Source of the DNA: Streptomyces sp. WMMB303
Lineage (GTDB): Bacteria; Actinomycetota; Actinomycetes; Streptomycetales; Streptomycetaceae
Length of the DNA stretch: 64,000 bases
NCBI RefSeq assembly: GCF_029351045.1
Contig: NZ_JARKIN010000001.1
Span: 6,477,001-6,541,000, forward strand
Direction: 5' to 3'
Shown here: positions 1 through 10,545 of the stretch, in pieces
Position numbering within the stretch: the stretch's first letter is position 1
Layout of the letters: every line of letters begins with the position of its first letter
Program-made: the position numbers and the translations under genes
The notes under the pieces: generated by a model
What the model saw: the letters and a program-made list of their open reading frames with translations, nothing else
Told to the model about the DNA's origin: nothing
The model's database searches: none

Positions 1-9
1 AGCTCCGGC

Positions 10-615
10 TCAGCGGGACAGTATCAGGCTCATCGCCTCGGCCCGGGTGGTCGCGTCGCGGAGCTGTCCGCGGACCGCGGAGGTCGTCGTCTTGGCACCG
101 GGCTTCCGGACGCCCCGCACCGACATGCACATGTGTTCGCACTCGATGACCACGATGACCCCGCGGGGCTCCAGAATCCGCATCAGCGAATCGGCGATCT
201 GGGTCGTCAGCCGCTCCTGGACCTGGGGCCGACGGGCGAAGACATCGACCAGCCGGGCCAGCTTGGACAACCCCGTGATCTTGCCGCTGGCGGACGGGAT
301 GTAGCCGACGTGCGCCAGACCGTGGAACGGCAGCAGGTGGTGCTCGCACTGGCTGACCACCTCGATGTCCTTGACCAGGACCATCTCGTCGTGACCCAGA
401 TCGAACGTCGTCGTCAGCACGTCCTCGGGACGCTGGTTCAAGCCCGCGAACATCTCCCGGTAGGCGCGGGCCACCCGCGCCGGGGTCTCCAGGAGCCCCT
501 CCCGGTCGGGATCCTCGCCCACGGCGATCAGGAGCTCACGTATCGCGTTCTCGGCGCGCTTCTCGTCGAAGGCGCTGTTCGGGCTCTCCCCGTCCAGGGT
601 CACCGGGTCGGTCAT
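10..615 (-). CDS. folE: GTP cyclohydrolase I
   Basis: This cytosolic enzyme converts GTP to 7,8-dihydroneopterin triphosphate, the first step of folate biosynthesis. The 201-residue protein has the full family length and runs from the ATG at 615 to the stop at 10-12. The zinc site is visible: Cys90 and His93 lie in the QCEHH motif and Cys163 in the EHMCM motif. The C-terminal segment VRGVRKPGAK is typical of the family. It lies downstream of ftsH on the same strand, but a strong hairpin with a T run separates them, so it probably has its own promoter. The order ftsH-folE is usual in Streptomyces. Nothing looks damaged. Confidence 0.97.
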   Translation of the reverse strand: MTDPVTLDGESPNSAFDEKRAENAIRELLIAVGEDPDREGLLETPARVARAYREMFAGLNQRPEDVLTTTFDLGHDEMVLVKDIEVVSQCEHHLLPFHGLAHVGYIPSASGKITGLSKLARLVDVFARRPQVQERLTTQIADSLMRILEPRGVIVVIECEHMCMSVRGVRKPGAKTTTSAVRGQLRDATTRAEAMSLILSR

Positions 616-697
616 CTGGTCCCTCGTTCCTCGACTTCCACAGCCTGCGGACCGTCACCGTGCGTGACCGGTTCCGGCTGTCGCGTACACAGCGAAA

Positions 698-734
698 AGC
701 CGCGCCCCTCGACAGTAACCCGAGGGGCGCGGCT
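698..734 (-). terminator. Intrinsic terminator of ftsH
   Basis: A perfect 14-bp inverted repeat (arms 698-711 and 721-734, 9-nt loop) is followed on the minus strand by TTTT. It lies about 40 nt past the ftsH stop codon and upstream of folE, so it should end the ftsH transcript. Confidence 0.85.
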
Positions 735-773
735 GACATTCCGTGGCGCGGCTCTCACCGCGCCCACCTGCGG

Positions 774-2795
<2,022 letters not shown>

Positions 2796-2977
2796 CCATA
2801 CGGAGCGCGTGGGCCCCGTCCCTCCTGCCACAGTGAGTTGAAAAGCCTGACCTTCGGACGGTACCCCAGCATTGTCACCCGGCGCCGCCGAGGACGGTCA
2901 ACCGCACCGCCCTCCGACCCTGCAACGAGGGACACCGGCCCTGTGTTCCCGGCCCGCACGCGCGTGCGCGACGGATG

Positions 2978-3532
2978 TCAGCCGCCGTACACGTGCGGGG
3001 CAAGCGTGCCGACGAACGGCAGATTGCGGTACCGCTCGGCGTAGTCGAGCCCGTAGCCGACGACGAACTCGTTCGGGATGTCGAAGCCCACCCACTTCAC
3101 GTCGATCGCCACCTTGGCGGCGTCCGGCTTGCGCAGCAGGGTGCACACGTTGAGGGAGGCGGGCTCGCGGGATCCCAGGTTGGACAGCAGCCAGGAGAGC
3201 GTCAGCCCCGAGTCGATGATGTCCTCGACGATCAGGACGTGCTTGCCCTTGATGTCGGTGTCCAGGTCCTTGAGGATCCGGACCACACCCGAGGACTGGG
3301 TCCCGGCGCCGTAGGAGGACACCGCCATCCAGTCCATCGTCGCCGGGGTGGACAGGGCCCGCGCCAGGTCCGCCATCACCATGACGGCGCCCTTGAGCAC
3401 CCCGACCAGCAGCAGTTCCTCGCCCGCGTACTCCGCGTCGATCCGCTCCGCCAGCTCGGCCAGCTTCGCGTCGATCTCTTCCTTGCCGACCAGCACCGAC
3501 TGCAGGTCGGTGCCCATGTCTTTCTCGTCCAC
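2978..3532 (-). CDS. hpt: Hypoxanthine phosphoribosyltransferase
   Basis: This purine salvage enzyme joins hypoxanthine or guanine to PRPP, giving IMP or GMP. The 184-residue protein carries the PRPP loop VLIVEDIIDSG at 99-109 and the flexible-loop segment SSYGAGTQSSG. I chose the GTG at 3532 (reading VDEKDMGTDL), because this short N-terminus matches the family; an ATG at 3517 is an alternative with a purine-rich stretch just before it. The open frame continues further upstream but that part overlaps tilS in another frame and is not coding. It follows tilS on the same strand with an 83-nt gap, the usual arrangement. Confidence 0.96.
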   Translation of the reverse strand: MDEKDMGTDLQSVLVGKEEIDAKLAELAERIDAEYAGEELLLVGVLKGAVMVMADLARALSTPATMDWMAVSSYGAGTQSSGVVRILKDLDTDIKGKHVLIVEDIIDSGLTLSWLLSNLGSREPASLNVCTLLRKPDAAKVAIDVKWVGFDIPNEFVVGYGLDYAERYRNLPFVGTLAPHVYGG

Positions 3533-3615
3533 CCGTGCTGCTCTCGCTCGTCGCGGTCCGGTCGCCCCGGCCCGCCGCAGCCCTCCGGACGGCCCGGTGA
3601 GTGCCGGGGCGCCGG

Positions 3616-4845
3616 TCAGCTCGGTGAGCCGTGCCGGATGACCAGTCTGCCACCCTGGCGCGCGACCTCCACACGCCCGGGCAGGTTGAGGGCCCGCTGG
3701 CCGCGCCACGCGGTGATGAGCCGGTCCATCTCCTCGATGTGCCGGGCGAACAGCGACCCCGCCGGAGAGCCCGCCTCGATCGCCGCCCGGCGCAGCACCC
3801 GCCGCCGCACCGCGGGCGGCAGCGCGTACAGCCGTACCACGTCCAGCTCCACCGCTCCGTCGGCGCCGGGCGCGCCCTCCGTCCGGGCGACGGCCCGGTC
3901 GGAGGGCGCCGACCCGTCCGCCTGGTCCGGCACCCCGGCGTCCTGAGGACCGCTGCCGGGGGTGCGCACGACGGCGCGCTCGGCGTCGTCGGTCCACGCG
4001 TCCAGCGCGTCCGCGTCGTCCCGGGAGAGCTGCGCCGTACGGGCGAGTGCCTCGATGACGCCCTTGCCGAGCGCCTTCTCCAGGGCGGGGAGCGCCTCGT
4101 GGCGGACGCGGGAGCGGGTGTAGGCGGGGTCGGCGTTGTGCGGGTCGTCCCAGACGGGGAGCGACTGGACCATGCACGCCTTGCGGGTGGTCTGCCGGTC
4201 GACGGCCAGGAACGGGCGGCGGTAGCGGCCGCCGGGGCCGGAGACCGCCGCCATGCCGGACAGCGAGCGGGTGCCGGAGCCGCGGGCCAGCCCGAGCAGC
4301 ACCGTCTCCGCCTGGTCGTCGCGGGTGTGGCCGAGCAGCACGGCGGCCGCGCCGTACCGCTCCGCGATCGCGTCCAGCGCGGCGTACCGGCCCTCGCGCG
4401 CGGCGGCTTCGGGGCCGGTGTTGGTCCGTCCCACCTGGATGGCGACCGACTCGACCGGCGTCAGGCCGAGCCCGGCGAGCCGGTCGGCCACGTCCTGGGC
4501 GCGCTCGGCGGAGCCCGGCTGCAGGCCGTGGTCGACCGTGACGCCGCCGGCCCGCAGGCCGAGGCGGGGGGCTTCGAACGCGAGCGCGGAGGCGAGGGCC
4601 ATCGAGTCGGCGCCGCCGGAGCAGGCGACGAGGACGAGCGGTGGCGACGACTCGGCGGGGAGGTCGCCGGGGAGGGCAGCGCCGGGCTGGGGAGTCGCCG
4701 CGGGCTGGGGGGTCGCCGCGAGCTGTGCGCCGCGCGCGCCGCGCGTGCTCGCGTCGTGGGCGCTGAGGTCGTGGGCGCTGAGCACGTCGTGGAGTGTGCG
4801 GCGGACCGCCAGGCGTATCGCGGCGACCGCGGGGTGGGGACCCAT
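3616..4845 (-). CDS. tilS: tRNA(Ile)-lysidine synthase TilS
   Basis: TilS attaches lysine to the wobble cytidine of tRNA-Ile(CAU) using ATP, which changes its specificity from Met to Ile. The 409-residue protein has the PP-loop motif CSGGADS (75-81), the DHGL segment and the LLGHTRDDQAETVL motif of the N-type ATP pyrophosphatases, with a degenerate C-terminal domain. The PP-loop lies unusually far from the N-terminus because of a low-complexity insert (about residues 22-65) with two in-frame duplications, LSAHD/LSAHD-like and AATPQP twice. The gene sits between the DUF2342 protease and hpt on the same strand, the conserved actinobacterial order. Confidence 0.94.
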   Translation of the reverse strand: MGPHPAVAAIRLAVRRTLHDVLSAHDLSAHDASTRGARGAQLAATPQPAATPQPGAALPGDLPAESSPPLVLVACSGGADSMALASALAFEAPRLGLRAGGVTVDHGLQPGSAERAQDVADRLAGLGLTPVESVAIQVGRTNTGPEAAAREGRYAALDAIAERYGAAAVLLGHTRDDQAETVLLGLARGSGTRSLSGMAAVSGPGGRYRRPFLAVDRQTTRKACMVQSLPVWDDPHNADPAYTRSRVRHEALPALEKALGKGVIEALARTAQLSRDDADALDAWTDDAERAVVRTPGSGPQDAGVPDQADGSAPSDRAVARTEGAPGADGAVELDVVRLYALPPAVRRRVLRRAAIEAGSPAGSLFARHIEEMDRLITAWRGQRALNLPGRVEVARQGGRLVIRHGSPS

Positions 4846-5056
4846 GTCCGATTCACTTCCTCGTCAGGAGCTGCGCAGATCGCGGAAGGAGGCTTCCGCG
4901 GATCCGGGTGGGGGCGTCGAAGTCGGCAACTGTCGGCACTGCTGTCACGCTGTGTGTGTCGATGGTGACAGAGACGGACTGTGTTCCCCGAGCATCGCAC
5001 GCGTACCCCGCCCGCACGGTCCCTCGGAAGGGTGATTGGCGAGGCTTCCGGCCGCC

Positions 5057-6196
5057 CTAATCGGCCTTGCGGTGCACCCTCGAGATCCACTCGGCGGGTT
5101 CGGCGATCTCCGCCTTCGTCGGAAGGGTGTTCGGTGACGTCCACACACGGTTGAAACCCTCCATGCCCACCTCGTCCACCACGGTGCGCACGAACCGCTC
5201 CCCGTCCCGGTACTGCCGCAGCTTCGCGTCCAGGCCCAGCAGCTTGCGCAGCGCCAGATCGAGCCGCCCGGCACCGGCGGCCCGGCGCTTCTGGAACTTC
5301 TCCCGGATCTCGGTGACGGTCGGGACGACCTGCGGGCCCACCCCGTCCATCACGTAGTCGGCGTGCCCCTCCAGCAGCGACATGACGGCGGTCAGCCGGC
5401 CCAGCACCTCGCGCTGCGCCGGGCTCTGCACCAGTTCCACGAGGCCGGGCCGCTCCTCCGCGCCGTCCTCCGTGCCGCCCTCGCCCGGCCTGCCGCCGGA
5501 CAGCGACTGGACGGCCTCCCGCAGCCGCTCCACGAGCGTCGAGGGGTCGATGTCGGTCTGCTCCAGGAAGGACTGGATCTCCATCCGCAGATGGTCGCGC
5601 AGCCAGGGAACCGCCGTGAACTGGGTGCGGTGGGTCTCCTCGTGCAGGCACACCCACAGCCGGAAGTCGTGCGGATCCACCTCCAGCTCGCGCTCCACGT
5701 GCACGATGTTCGGCGCCACCAGCAGCAGCCGGCCGCCACCGTCGGCACCGCCCGGCAGGTCCCGGCCGGCCGGCGCGAACGTCTCGTACTGACCCAGCAC
5801 CCGCGAGGAGAGGAAGGAGAGCAGCATGCCGACCTCCACCCCGGTGACCTTGCCGCCGACCGCGCCGAGCACGGCCCCGCCGGGGACGCCGGCGCGGCGC
5901 TCGGCCACCTTGCCCAGCAGCGGGGAGAGCAGCTCCCGGAATCCGGCGACGTTGGCCCGCACCCAACCGGGCCGGTCCACCACCAGCACGGGCGTGTCCC
6001 CCGCCTCGGCGTCGGCGGGGGACAGCCGGGTGAAGCCGCGTACGTGCTCCTCGGAGACCTTCGCGTGCCGCCGCAGCTCGGCGACGATGCCGCGGGCCTC
6101 CTCCCTGCTGACTTCCGGCCCCGGCCGTCCGAGCCGGGTCGCGGTCGTGACCGCGAGATTCCAGTCGACCATCTGCACACCACCGAGGCTCGTCAT
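5057..6196 (-). CDS. Zinc-dependent metalloprotease, DUF2342 family
   Basis: This 379-residue protein belongs to the actinobacterial DUF2342 (zincin-like) family, often labelled 'coenzyme F420 biosynthesis-associated' because of its co-occurrence pattern. The zincin motif HEETH is at 185-189, and a downstream EGHAD segment (about residue 275) could supply the third metal ligand. There is no signal peptide, so it should be cytosolic. The substrate is unknown to me. It is encoded just downstream of dacB and upstream of tilS on the same strand, with gaps of 69 and 211 nt, as in other Streptomyces genomes. The family assignment is firm; any role in F420 metabolism is only an association. Confidence 0.9.
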   Translation of the reverse strand: MTSLGGVQMVDWNLAVTTATRLGRPGPEVSREEARGIVAELRRHAKVSEEHVRGFTRLSPADAEAGDTPVLVVDRPGWVRANVAGFRELLSPLLGKVAERRAGVPGGAVLGAVGGKVTGVEVGMLLSFLSSRVLGQYETFAPAGRDLPGGADGGGRLLLVAPNIVHVERELEVDPHDFRLWVCLHEETHRTQFTAVPWLRDHLRMEIQSFLEQTDIDPSTLVERLREAVQSLSGGRPGEGGTEDGAEERPGLVELVQSPAQREVLGRLTAVMSLLEGHADYVMDGVGPQVVPTVTEIREKFQKRRAAGAGRLDLALRKLLGLDAKLRQYRDGERFVRTVVDEVGMEGFNRVWTSPNTLPTKAEIAEPAEWISRVHRKAD

Positions 6197-6265
6197 TCTT
6201 TCACCGTACGTGCAGTGCGCGCGGGGCGGGAGGAGAGCGCGAGGACCGTGCGCCCGCCCCGGGGA

Positions 6266-7966
6266 TCAGCCGGCCGAGGGCGAATCCCGGCAGCCGCAGT
6301 TGGCCAGGGCCGAGGCGAGCCGGTCCAGGGATTGCTGGGCCGCGTCCCGCGTGGCGGCTCCCGTCGTCATGAACGCGAAGGCCAGCATCCGGCCGTCCGC
6401 GTCCACGACGGTGCCCGCCAGCGTGTTCACTCCGGTCAGGGTGCCGGTCTTGGCCCGCACCAGCCCCGCGCCGGGCTCGCCGCGCTCGCCGCCGTACCGG
6501 CTGCCGAGGGTGCCGGTGAACCGTGCGACGGGCAGCCCGGTGAGGACGGTGCGCAAGGCGGGCCGGTCCGGATCGGCCGCGAGGGTGAGCAGCCGGGTGA
6601 GCAGTGCCGGGGAGACCCGGTCCGCGCGGTCGAGGCCGCTGCCGTCCGCGAAGCGGGCGCCCTTGAGGGGCAGGCCGAGCCGGTCGAGGGTGTGCCGTAC
6701 GGCGCGGCCCGCGCCGCGGAAGTCGGCGGGCTCGCCCGCGGCGAGGGCCGTCTGGCGGGCGAGCGCCTCGGCGAGGTCGTTGTCGCTGTGGGTGAGCATC
6801 CGCTCGACCAGCGCGGAGAGCGGTGCCGAGCGGTGCACGGCCAGCTCGGTGGCCTGCTTTCCGGCGGTGCGCTCCCGGGGTGCGCCCTCGACGGTGACGC
6901 CCTTGTCCTCGAGCGCGTCCGCGAACGCGTCGGCCGCTTCCCGGGCGGGGTCGGCGACGCGCGGCGCCGGGCCGTGGTCGCTGCCGTCCGTGCGGCCTTC
7001 CTCGACCATCAGCGGGGTGACCCGGGCCAGGTTCTCGTTGGGCCCGATGACGTGCCGCTCGGTGCCGGTGTAGCGGGAGGTGTCGTACCGGAGCCGGACG
7101 GTGTGCACCTCGCCCCCGTCCAGGGCCCGGGCGGTCCGCGCGGCCAGGGCCGTCAGGTCCTTCCCGGTGAGCGTGGGGTCGCCGCCGCCGACGAGGGTGA
7201 CCCGGTCGTCCTCGCGGACCGCGCGGGTGGCGATGCGGTACGTCTCCCCGCGCGCGGTCAGCGCGGCGACGGCGGTGGCCAGCTTGATCGTGGAGGCGGG
7301 GGCCGAGACCGCCCGGGCGTCCCGGGAGAACAGCTGCCGTCCGGTGACGGCGTCCACGACGGAGGCGTGCCGTACGGCGCCGAGCGAGCCGTCCTCGATC
7401 AGCGGTTCGAGCGTGTCGGCGAGGGCCGAGGCGGTGGGCGGCGGCATCTGCTCCGGCCGGCTGTCGCCGCGGCCGGAGCCCTGCGGGCCGCCCTCCCCCG
7501 CGTCCTGCTCCGGGACGGGACCGGCCGCGGCGAGCACCTGGGGGGCGGTGGGGGGCCCGGACGGACGGTCGGGGGTGCCGGGGGTGCCGGGGGTGTGGTC
7601 CGCGCCACTTCCGCGTTCCTGACGGGCCGCCCGGACCCGCTCGGCCGTACGCTGACCCGAGTCCCACGGCCCCGCCGCGGCCACCGCCAGCAGCGCGGCC
7701 ACGAGCCCCAGCGCGGTGGAGGCGGCGGTGAACCGGACCGTCAGCCGCTGCTGCGGAGAGGCCGCCCGCCAACGGCGCCGGGCCCCGTGCACCGTCGCGC
7801 GCCCGCGTGTGTTCGCGCGTACGGCGGTCGTACGAACGTGCGCCGCGAGGGCGTGCGCACGGGGCGCGACGGTCCGGGCGTACGCCGCCGCGGAGCGGGT
7901 CGCGCGGAGGCCGGAGCGGTATGCCCGGTTCGCGGTGTCACGCACCTTCGATCCGGTGTCATGCAC
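6266..7966 (-). CDS. dacB: D-alanyl-D-alanine carboxypeptidase/endopeptidase (PBP4, peptidase S13)
   Basis: This penicillin-binding protein trims or cleaves peptidoglycan cross-links outside the membrane. The serine-protease motifs of family S13 are present: STIK (catalytic Ser at about 225), SDN (THSDND) and KTG (RAKTGTL). A membrane anchor lies at about 79-99, after an unusually long Arg/Ala-rich cytoplasmic N-terminus and before a Pro/Gly-rich linker. I chose the GTG at 7966 because AAAGGGG sits 9 nt upstream; an ATG at 7993 in the same frame adds 9 residues but has no ribosome-binding site. It is transcribed divergently from ppa, with about 130 bp between them. Confidence 0.94.
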   Translation of the reverse strand: MHDTGSKVRDTANRAYRSGLRATRSAAAYARTVAPRAHALAAHVRTTAVRANTRGRATVHGARRRWRAASPQQRLTVRFTAASTALGLVAALLAVAAAGPWDSGQRTAERVRAARQERGSGADHTPGTPGTPDRPSGPPTAPQVLAAAGPVPEQDAGEGGPQGSGRGDSRPEQMPPPTASALADTLEPLIEDGSLGAVRHASVVDAVTGRQLFSRDARAVSAPASTIKLATAVAALTARGETYRIATRAVREDDRVTLVGGGDPTLTGKDLTALAARTARALDGGEVHTVRLRYDTSRYTGTERHVIGPNENLARVTPLMVEEGRTDGSDHGPAPRVADPAREAADAFADALEDKGVTVEGAPRERTAGKQATELAVHRSAPLSALVERMLTHSDNDLAEALARQTALAAGEPADFRGAGRAVRHTLDRLGLPLKGARFADGSGLDRADRVSPALLTRLLTLAADPDRPALRTVLTGLPVARFTGTLGSRYGGERGEPGAGLVRAKTGTLTGVNTLAGTVVDADGRMLAFAFMTTGAATRDAAQQSLDRLASALANCGCRDSPSAG

Positions 7967-8084
7967 CTCGACCAGCCCCTTTCGCGAGCACACATGTGCG
8001 TGGGGGACACTTAATCACCAGACTGGAGTTCTTCTGGGGGACGGCCCCCAGGGCACACGAGTGCTGATCTCATCATGATCTATA

Positions 8085-8098
8085 CGGAGGAGCCTCCC
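8085..8098 (+). promoter_or_regulatory. Ribosome-binding site that fixes the ppa TTG start
   Basis: CGGAGG at 8085-8090 is followed by an 8-nt spacer and TTG at 8099. The ATG at 8075 lies upstream of this site and so cannot use it. A short hairpin (7-bp arms, 8034-8051) precedes it in the leader. Confidence 0.75.
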
Positions 8099-8590
8099 TT
8101 GGAGTTCGACGTCACCATCGAGATCCCGAAGGGCTCGCGGAACAAGTACGAGGTGGACCACGAGACGGGCCGCATCCGCCTCGACCGGCACCTGTTCACC
8201 TCGACCGTGTACCCGGCGGACTACGGCTTCGTCGACGGCACCCTGGGCGAGGACGGTGACCCGCTCGACGCGCTCGTGCTGCTGGAGGAGCCCACCTTCC
8301 CCGGGTGCATCATCAAGTGCCGCGCCATCGGGATGTTCCGGATGACCGACGAGGCGGGCGGCGACGACAAGCTGCTGTGCGTCCCCTCCTCGGACCCGCG
8401 GATGGAGCACCTGCGCGACATCCACCACGTGAGCGAGTTCGACCGGCTGGAGATCCAGCACTTCTTCGAGGTCTACAAGGACCTGGAGCCCGGCAAGTCG
8501 GTCGAGGGCGCCGACTGGGTGGGCCGTGCCGAGGCCGAGGCCGAGGTCGAGGCGTCCATCAAGCGGCTGGCCGCCGAGGGCGGGCACTGA
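8099..8590 (+). CDS. ppa: Inorganic pyrophosphatase, type I
   Basis: This cytosolic enzyme hydrolyses pyrophosphate and so pulls biosynthetic reactions forward. From the TTG at 8099 the protein is 163 residues, the usual actinobacterial length, and begins (M)EFDVTIEIPKGSRNKYE. The metal-binding signature DGDPLDALV is at 52-60, and the Lys/Arg/Tyr active-site residues (KGSRNKYE, YPADYGF) are in place. The alternative ATG at 8075 would add eight residues not expected in the family. It is divergent from dacB and followed by a strong bidirectional terminator. Confidence 0.97.
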   Translation: MEFDVTIEIPKGSRNKYEVDHETGRIRLDRHLFTSTVYPADYGFVDGTLGEDGDPLDALVLLEEPTFPGCIIKCRAIGMFRMTDEAGGDDKLLCVPSSDPRMEHLRDIHHVSEFDRLEIQHFFEVYKDLEPGKSVEGADWVGRAEAEAEVEASIKRLAAEGGH

Positions 8591-8636
8591 GAACCGTTTC
8601 TGCACGGGGCTGCGCCGCTGCCCCCGTTCGGGTGAC

Positions 8637-8669
8637 GGAGGGGCTGCCCGGACGCCGGGCAGCCCCTCC
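8637..8669. terminator. Bidirectional terminator between ppa and the exporter gene
   Basis: A perfect 15-bp inverted repeat (8637-8651 and 8655-8669) with a 3-nt loop lies between two convergent genes. Confidence 0.85.
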
Positions 8670-8674
8670 GCCGT

Positions 8675-10327
8675 TCAGAAGCCCCTGGTGCGCTTGGCGG
8701 CGCGGCGGCCGGGCAGCGGCGTCTCCTGGCCCGGGGTCTTGATGAAGAGGCGGGCCAGCTCGCCGCCCAGGTTGACCCCGATGGCGATGGCCAGGGCCAG
8801 CGCGCCGGCCGTGGCCAGGTGCTCGAACCCCTTGTTGACGTCGCCCTGGGCGATGTTCAGCAGCCCGAAGTAGGTGTTGCTACCCGGCAGCAGCGGTCCG
8901 ATCGCCGCCGTGATGTACGGCAGCGACGAGGCGAACTGGTACCGGGACAGCAGCTGGCCGAAGAGGCCGACGAGCCCGGCGGCCACCACGGTGGCCGGGA
9001 CGGGTGTGACATCGGCCTTGGTCAGCACGCCGAAGATCAGCCAGGCGACGCCGCCGTTCATGGTGGCCAGCACCACGGTGTGGCGCTCCTGCTGGAGCAG
9101 CACGCAGAACGCGAGCGCCAGCAGCATCGCGGCCAGCAGCTGGGTGACCGGCCGGTCGCTGTGGTGCACGATGTCGGGCGTCAGCCGGGCGTTCAGCCGG
9201 GCGCCCACGTACAGCACCATCAGCACACCGGAGACGATGCCGACGATGAGGTAGATGACCTCCAGCAGCCGGGCGGCGGCGGTGATGTAGAAGCCGGTGA
9301 GTCCGTCGTGCACGGCGGCGACCAGCGCCCGCCCCGGGATCAGCGCGAAGAGCCCACCGGTGATGACCGCGGACGCCTGGATGCGGGTGTCGGTGTGCTG
9401 GGCGAGCAGCGCGACGGCCACGCCCATCCCGGCCGGGGGCATGGCGGCGGCCGCGAACTGGTAGAACTCCGGCAGTCCGCGCCCGGCGCACAGCCAGGCC
9501 AGCCGGTCGCCGAGCATGGCGCCGACCGCGGCCAGCACGAAGACCAGCCCGTCACCGCCCACCAGCAGCGAGGCCGCGCCGGAGAGGGCGCCGCTGGCCA
9601 CGGTCAGCGCCCACTTGGTGTAGGGGTGCCGGTTGCGGCGCATCTCCGCGAGCCGCCGGTAGGCCTCCTCCAGCGACACCTCGCCCTGGGTGATGTCGGC
9701 GACGAGTGCGAAGACGGCCGACAGCCGGGTGTAGTCGGTACCCCGTCTGCGGACGGTCCTGCTGAGCGTGACCGGGTCGTCCACCAACGACGGCTGGTGG
9801 GTGATGGCCAGCAGGGTGAAGGTGACCTCGGGTTCGGTGCGGTCGAGTCCGTAGGCGTGTGCGACGCCGAACATGGCCGCCTCCACGTCCTCGGCGCCCT
9901 CTCCGCCCGCGAGCAGCAGCTCGCCGATCCGGAGCGTCAGGTCGAGGACACGGGGAACGGGGGGTCCGCTCTCCGCGCCCTCGTCGCCGCGCGGGGAGCG
10001 CTCGGGTACCGGACGCTCGGCGAGCGGCATCCGGACCATGGAGCGCATCCGGTCCTGCCAGGGCGAGCCCGGCTTGGCCAGCGGCCCGACGACGGGGATG
10101 CCGTCGGGTGGCGTGAAGGCGCTGCCGGGCTCGTACGACAGCGGGCTGACCAGCCCCTCCGGGATGGTGAACTCGGAGGTCGCGTGCTCCTCCTCCGGGA
10201 TGGGGGGAAGCGGCACGCCCAAGGGCGCCGTGAAGGCGCTGCGTGACTCGTCGGACGCCGGTTTGGCGTCCTCCGGCTCACCACCCTGCTCCGCGGCGTC
10301 GCCGTTTCCCCGGGGCTGCCCCACCAC
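8675..10327 (-). CDS. Threonine/serine exporter family protein (ThrE type)
   Basis: This 550-residue membrane protein combines the two halves of the ThrE family (DUF1212 then DUF3815). Corynebacterial ThrE exports threonine and serine with the proton gradient. A charged, Pro/Glu-rich cytoplasmic N-terminus of about 120 residues is followed by the conserved DLTLRIGELLLAGGEGAEDVE-type segment and then about ten hydrophobic helices, including PGRALVAAVHDGLTGFY, a ThrE-like motif. It is convergent with ppa and ends just past the shared terminator. The substrate is inferred from the family only. The ATG at 10327 is kept because no better-placed start is visible. Confidence 0.85.
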   Translation of the reverse strand: MVGQPRGNGDAAEQGGEPEDAKPASDESRSAFTAPLGVPLPPIPEEEHATSEFTIPEGLVSPLSYEPGSAFTPPDGIPVVGPLAKPGSPWQDRMRSMVRMPLAERPVPERSPRGDEGAESGPPVPRVLDLTLRIGELLLAGGEGAEDVEAAMFGVAHAYGLDRTEPEVTFTLLAITHQPSLVDDPVTLSRTVRRRGTDYTRLSAVFALVADITQGEVSLEEAYRRLAEMRRNRHPYTKWALTVASGALSGAASLLVGGDGLVFVLAAVGAMLGDRLAWLCAGRGLPEFYQFAAAAMPPAGMGVAVALLAQHTDTRIQASAVITGGLFALIPGRALVAAVHDGLTGFYITAAARLLEVIYLIVGIVSGVLMVLYVGARLNARLTPDIVHHSDRPVTQLLAAMLLALAFCVLLQQERHTVVLATMNGGVAWLIFGVLTKADVTPVPATVVAAGLVGLFGQLLSRYQFASSLPYITAAIGPLLPGSNTYFGLLNIAQGDVNKGFEHLATAGALALAIAIGVNLGGELARLFIKTPGQETPLPGRRAAKRTRGF

Positions 10328-10487
10328 TTTCTGTGCGCTCCTTACCCTCTCGCGCCTGATGCGCGTTACGTCTCAAGTTTCCAGCAGTGCCACACGACCG
10401 ACGTGGTGTCCAACGGAAATGGTTCCACGAACCGGAAGCGTGCTACCTCACAGTGGAGCATGAGAAGTGATCCTCTCCCCAAAGATC

Positions 10488-10501
10488 CCCCTGTACAGGG
10501 G
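10488..10501. repeat. Perfect 14-bp palindrome CCCCTGTACAGGGG
   Basis: It lies between the TipA-like regulator gene and the exporter gene (both minus strand), about 45 nt past the regulator's stop. It could be an operator or a weak hairpin; the sequence does not decide. Confidence 0.5.
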
Positions 10502-10545
10502 AATTAAAAGTGAGAGAACACGAGGGAAGGGGGTGCGGAGGGGGC

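Noticed and set aside
2796..2831. GTG at 2831 as the ftsH start
   Set aside because: The following ATG gives the family N-terminus MDVKRYFRGP. The GTG has no ribosome-binding site, so the longer form is less likely, though not excluded.
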